NCBI RefSeq assembly: GCF_006974105.1
Contig: NZ_CP036282.1
Location: 3,968,001-4,032,000 of the forward strand
Length of the DNA stretch: 64,000 nucleotides
Reading direction: 5' to 3'
Origin: Rhodoferax aquaticus
GTDB lineage: Bacteria > Pseudomonadota > Gammaproteobacteria > Burkholderiales > Burkholderiaceae_C
How positions within the stretch are numbered: the first letter of the stretch is position 1; the number at the start of each line of letters is the position of its first letter. Below, in pieces: positions 60,421-64,000 of this stretch. The notes under the pieces are model-generated. The model was not told the DNA's origin. It saw only the letters and a program-made list of their open reading frames with translations, and did no database searches. The position numbers and the translations under genes were made by a program.

Positions 60421-62241
60421 TCACCCCTTGTTCACAAACCGTTTCTCCCGCTCATACGGGAACACATCGTGCACATGGCCGGCCAAGATGCGTTCTTTGT
60501 GGGATTGCCAGAATGCGGCGTCCAGCAGGTCGCCGTGGTGTTTCATGAACACGCCACGCACGGCGGGGTTGCCCAAGAGGAAGGGGCCAAAGGTTTCGGG
60601 GAACACGTCTTTGGGACCCACGGTGTACCAGACTTCGCCGCTCATCTCGTCTTCTTCGTTGCGCGGTGCGGGCACTTTGCGGAAGTTGCAGTCGGTGATG
60701 TATTCGATTTCGTCGTAGTCGTAAAACACGACCTTGCCATGGCGGGTGATACCAAAGTTCTTCCACAGCATGTCGCCAGGAAAGATGTTGGCAGCCACCA
60801 GGTCTTTGATGGCGTTGCCGTATTCGATGACGCCACGCTCAATCTGCTCGCGCGCTTTTTCCGCAGCAGGGCCCGTCGCCTCAGGGTTTGCGCCACCCGC
60901 GTCAAAGGCTTCTTGCAGGTAGATGTTGAGCGGGATCATGCGCCGCTCGATGTAGACGTGCTTGATGATGACCTCGATGCGGCCATCGCCATCCCGGTCG
61001 CTGATTTCCAGTTGGCTGGGCGCGAATTTTTGAATCTCGGCAATGAGCTCATCGCTGAAGCGGTCGCGCGGAAAGCCCACCTCGCTGTACTCCAGCGTGT
61101 CGGCCATGCGGCCCACGCGGTCATGCTGCTTCACCAGCAAATACTTGCCTTTGATCTGCTCGCGGCTGGTGTCTTTGGGCGGCGGGTAAAAGTCTTTGAT
61201 GACCTTGAACACATAGGGAAAGCTGGGCAAGTCAAACACCAGCATGACCATGCCTTTGATACCGGGGGCGATGCGAAACTTGTCGGTGCTGTGGCGCTGG
61301 TGGTGCAGAAAGTCGCGGTAAAAAAGTGTTTTACCTTGCTTAGCCAGCCCCAGCGCGTTGTAAATCTCGTTGCGTGGCTTACGCGGCATCATGCTGCGCA
61401 AGAACTGCACGTAGGCGCTAGGGATCTCCATGTCCACCATGAAGTAGGCACGGGCAAAGCTAAACAGCATGAGCAAGTCGTCTTCACCAAACAGCGCCGC
61501 ATCAATCACCAAACGGCCATCGTCGTTGTGCAGCACAGGCAGCGCAAAGGCGTATTCGTAAAACCCGTTGATCAGCTTGCCCACCACGTAGCAGCCCTTG
61601 TTGCGAAAGAACAAGCCTGTGAGCACCTGGATCTGAAAATTCGCGCGCAGCTTGGCGTCGCCCAAGCGCTCGGCCATGGCCGCCTGCACAAAGCCTGCAT
61701 CGCGCTCTAGGTTTTCAAAGGCCAAGCGCAAGTCAAAGTCTTGCACCATTTGCACCAGCACCGAGGCCATGGTCTCGCGGGTGGGGTAGTAGGACCGGTA
61801 GCTGGGGCGTTTTTCGGACTCGTCGTTCTCGATGTATTCGGTACTGACCGCAGGGCGAACAAAGATGAAGTCGTTCTGGAAGTAGCTGCGGTGCAGAATT
61901 TTGGTGGTGACCGAGTTGAAAAAGGTCTCTGCCAGTTCGGGCTGGTGGTGGTCGACCAGAAGGCCGATGTAGTGCAGCTTGATTTGCTGCCACACCTCCA
62001 TGGATTGCTCCCCGGCTTTGAATTCGCGCTCTAAGCGGTTGGAACACTCGCGCACCCGCAGGTCGTAAAACTCAATCCGCTCACGCTGGGCGCGTTGCTG
62101 GCCATGCCAGTCTGCGGTTTCAAAGCGGTGCTTGGCGCGGGCCGACTCCGTTCTAAACAACTGGTAATGGCGGTTAAAACCGTCCATCATGGCCTTGGCC
62201 ACATCGTAAGCCAAGGAGGAATCGAGCCGGGTTGGAAACAT
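60421..62241 (-). CDS. aceK: Isocitrate dehydrogenase kinase/phosphatase
   Basis: A 606-residue bifunctional enzyme that phosphorylates and dephosphorylates isocitrate dehydrogenase, directing carbon to the glyoxylate bypass during growth on acetate or fatty acids. The ATP loop is [23 protein letters not shown] and the catalytic segment [18 protein letters not shown]. Length is normal (E. coli AceK 578). A TTG-started longer frame (62268) exists, but the ATG at 62241 is chosen. Stands alone between the thi operon leader and carbonic anhydrase; fits an organism that degrades leucine and fatty acids. Confidence 0.96.
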   Translation of the reverse strand: MFPTRLDSSLAYDVAKAMMDGFNRHYQLFRTESARAKHRFETADWHGQQRAQRERIEFYDLRVRECSNRLEREFKAGEQSMEVWQQIKLHYIGLLVDHHQPELAETFFNSVTTKILHRSYFQNDFIFVRPAVSTEYIENDESEKRPSYRSYYPTRETMASVLVQMVQDFDLRLAFENLERDAGFVQAAMAERLGDAKLRANFQIQVLTGLFFRNKGCYVVGKLINGFYEYAFALPVLHNDDGRLVIDAALFGEDDLLMLFSFARAYFMVDMEIPSAYVQFLRSMMPRKPRNEIYNALGLAKQGKTLFYRDFLHHQRHSTDKFRIAPGIKGMVMLVFDLPSFPYVFKVIKDFYPPPKDTSREQIKGKYLLVKQHDRVGRMADTLEYSEVGFPRDRFSDELIAEIQKFAPSQLEISDRDGDGRIEVIIKHVYIERRMIPLNIYLQEAFDAGGANPEATGPAAEKAREQIERGVIEYGNAIKDLVAANIFPGDMLWKNFGITRHGKVVFYDYDEIEYITDCNFRKVPAPRNEEDEMSGEVWYTVGPKDVFPETFGPFLLGNPAVRGVFMKHHGDLLDAAFWQSHKERILAGHVHDVFPYEREKRFVNKG

Positions 62242-62333
62242 GTCGCTTACTCTTTCAATACCTGTCAATCACTGTTGTTGATAGCCCAAACCATACCGCA
62301 GCCCACCCTTACCAATGAGGCGGTCACTACCAT

Positions 62334-62380
62334 TTGGATAGCTAGCTGCGCATATTCCACGGGCGTAACCAACACTTTTA
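62334..62380. repeat. Palindromic repeat, GATAGC family (intergenic)
   Basis: Plus strand GGATAGCTAGCTGCGCATA then CCACGGGCG, at the end of the carbonic anhydrase gene; the repeat supplies the region just around its stop codon (62378-62380) and part of the gap to aceK. Confidence 0.6.
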
Positions 62381-63049
62381 TGCCGCTTTCTCCAGCTGGC
62401 GCCTTAGCAAGCTCACGCCAGCTACCGCGTCACGGTACAAAGCCTCCAAGCTGGCAGGGCCGTCCACCTTCATATGTAGGTCTTGCACCAAGCCGTCGTG
62501 CACACCGTACACCCATCCATGCAGGGTGACGTCTTGGCCTTTGGCCCATGCGTCTTGCAGCACCGTGCTTTGCGCCACGTTGACCACCTGCTCAATCACA
62601 TTGAGTTCACACAGGGCGTTGGCACGGGCGTGCTCAGGCACGGCTTCGATGAGGTGGCGGTGGCGATCCCTCACGTCTTGGATATGGCGAAGCCAGTTGT
62701 CGGCAAGCCCGATGCGGGCACCTTCTAGCGCAGCCTGTACGCCGGAGCAACCGTAGTGACCGACCACCATGATGTGCTTGACCTTCAGGCGTTCGACGGC
62801 GAATTGAATGGTGGACAAGGCATTGAGGTCCGAGTGCACCACGACGTTGGCCACGTTTCGGTGGACAAAAATCTCACCCGGGTCCAAGCCGATGATTTCG
62901 TTGGCCGGAACACGGCTGTCGGAGCAGCCGATCCACATGTAATGGGGCTTTTGCTGGTTGGCCAAACCGGTAAAGAAACCAGGGCGCTTGCGCTCCATTT
63001 CAGCAGCCCACGCGCGGTTGCGGGCAAACAAATCGTGCAAATCAGACAT
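62378..63049 (-). CDS. can: Beta-class carbonic anhydrase
   Basis: A 223-residue zinc enzyme interconverting CO2 and bicarbonate. Zinc ligands are C42, H98 and C101 (GCSDSR, VVGHYGCSG) with the D44/R46 pair in CSDSRVP. Length and sequence match the Can/CynT2 group. It supplies bicarbonate for carboxylases. The gene is followed by a repeat element near the stop, and preceded 17 bp upstream by the sulfatase-like gene. Confidence 0.96.
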   Translation of the reverse strand: MSDLHDLFARNRAWAAEMERKRPGFFTGLANQQKPHYMWIGCSDSRVPANEIIGLDPGEIFVHRNVANVVVHSDLNALSTIQFAVERLKVKHIMVVGHYGCSGVQAALEGARIGLADNWLRHIQDVRDRHRHLIEAVPEHARANALCELNVIEQVVNVAQSTVLQDAWAKGQDVTLHGWVYGVHDGLVQDLHMKVDGPASLEALYRDAVAGVSLLRRQLEKAA

Positions 63050-63065
63050 CAGTACAGGCCGAACT

Positions 63066-64000
63066 CTAGTGTTTCAGGGAAGTGCGCACGTTCCAGTCCA
63101 ATAGGCCAAAGCGGGCCCGTTCTTGCTGGTCGTCTTGTGCGTTGAAGCTGCAATTGTCGGCCTTTTGCGCGCCGCTGCCCGAGCTACAGGCAAATGAGGC
63201 AGGATTGCCCAGTTGCCACATGCCTTGGCTGTTACGTGCTTCTCCCGTGAAAAACAGGGCACGCGGGGCATTCATGGCGGCAGGCTGTTCTCCGATAGGC
63301 AGCAACAGATTGCGCCCTGCGTTGATGTAGGCCCCCTCCACCCCGACCAAGGGGAACAAGGTGCTGAACATGTCCCGGTGGCTGGCGGGCAAAGCCTGTT
63401 GGGGGCCGCACTGCACACCTTGGCCCCAGATGACAAAAGGCACTTGCCGCATGAGGTGGCGACGCTGCGCATCAGCGTAGACCCCAAAGGAGCGCACGTT
63501 GTGGTCCCCCGTAGCTGCCACCACCGTGTCTGCTTTGCGAGGGCCCGTTTGCATGTCGTGCACAAAGTCCCCCAGCAAATCTGCCGCGTAGTGGTAGGTA
63601 TCGAGATTGGGGACCAGGGTGTCAGAACTGGTCTCGCCCTTCCACAAGGCCATGTCGCGGGGCACACGTTTGTAATCGGCAGGCAAGTCATACGGCGGGT
63701 GGTTGGTCGACGTCAGCACAAACACGAACATCGGCTTGTCGCCTGTTTGCTGTTTGGCCATGCGTTCTTTCAGGTACTTGAACACATAGCTATCCCACAC
63801 CCCCCAAATGCCCAAGAGCGCATCTGGGTATTTGTCGTGCAGGTGATTGGCATCTACCACCTCATCAAAACCCTGCGCGGCGAGCACACGGTTCAGATCG
63901 CGCCAGCCCGATCGCACGGAGCTCACAAACAGCGTTTGGTACCCCGCCTCTTTGGCGATGCGCGCCACGGACCACGGGATGGGCTTACGCCCCACGGGGC
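63066..64000 (-). CDS. Sulfatase-like/phosphoethanolamine or lipoteichoic-acid-synthase-type transferase (5' end outside window)
   Basis: The C-terminal 311 residues of a protein that runs past the window edge. The alkaline-phosphatase-fold metal segment ATGDHNVRSFG and FVLTSTNHPPYDLP are typical of LTA-synthase/phosphoglycerol-transferase-type sulfatases, inner-membrane enzymes with a periplasmic catalytic domain. The membrane helices and nucleophile Thr/Ser would be in the missing part. A pair of cysteines (FACSSG, DNCSF) near the end may form a disulfide. Substrate cannot be determined. Confidence 0.8.
   Translation of the reverse strand, partial: PVGRKPIPWSVARIAKEAGYQTLFVSSVRSGWRDLNRVLAAQGFDEVVDANHLHDKYPDALLGIWGVWDSYVFKYLKERMAKQQTGDKPMFVFVLTSTNHPPYDLPADYKRVPRDMALWKGETSSDTLVPNLDTYHYAADLLGDFVHDMQTGPRKADTVVAATGDHNVRSFGVYADAQRRHLMRQVPFVIWGQGVQCGPQQALPASHRDMFSTLFPLVGVEGAYINAGRNLLLPIGEQPAAMNAPRALFFTGEARNSQGMWQLGNPASFACSSGSGAQKADNCSFNAQDDQQERARFGLLDWNVRTSLKH

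Overview
This is a GC-rich chromosomal window that looks like a member of the Burkholderiales, most likely the family Comamonadaceae (Rhodoferax/Curvibacter/Limnohabitans type). That assignment rests on gene content (a double-length UvrA, a ThiD-ThiE fusion, a leucine-degradation gene set, AceK) and on several families of short palindromic repeats that I associate with this family. It is inference; no rRNA or tRNA gene was seen, and no insertion sequence, prophage or CRISPR array.

Layout. 0-6.5 kb: an alpha-glucoside ABC importer and alpha-glucosidase operon (K-E-F-G-A order, minus strand) behind two identical LacI-type operators. 6.5-11.6 kb: a DUF3369 response regulator, release factor RF3 (prfC), a HAD phosphatase and an acetylpolyamine amidohydrolase. 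11.6-17.5 kb: a small defence-like island with a winged-helix/nucleotidyltransferase pair behind a large palindrome, a PPC-domain protein, and a GIY-YIG nuclease coupled to a PHP/SMC-like ATPase of the TrlF type, headed by what looks like the stub of an hsdR gene. 17.5-20.8 kb: a Cpx-like envelope-stress operon. 20.8-27.3 kb: a 2192-residue UvrA with four ATPase halves. 27.5-32.6 kb: small proteins, a metabolite symporter, a kappa-GST-type isomerase, a YbaK-DUF1289 fusion and HMG-CoA lyase. 32.7-37.2 kb: an ECF biotin importer (bioM-bioN-bioY) in one operon with an acyl-CoA ligase and an unusual thiolase. 37.2-51.6 kb: 3-methylcrotonyl-CoA carboxylase, an acyl-CoA dehydrogenase, an acetyl-CoA acetyltransferase and associated genes, with an AraC-type regulator and a LiuR-like palindrome. 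51.7-54.2 kb: an orphan periplasmic binding protein and a Bcr/CflA exporter. 54.3-60.3 kb: a thiamine operon (thiC-thiO-thiS-thiG-thiDE) behind a TPP riboswitch. 60.4-64 kb: aceK, a beta-carbonic anhydrase and a truncated sulfatase-like membrane enzyme.

The most striking signal is spread over the whole window. Short palindromic elements, of the kind normally found between genes, also lie in frame inside at least six proteins (HAD phosphatase, UvrA several times, YbaK-DUF1289, the MccA biotin carboxylase, an AraC regulator, ThiG). One 47-bp core is shared, one base apart and in the same reading frame, by the AraC gene and thiG. In UvrA and YbaK-DUF1289 an element sits exactly at a domain junction. 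This resembles the Rickettsia palindromic elements and deserves a genome-wide search.
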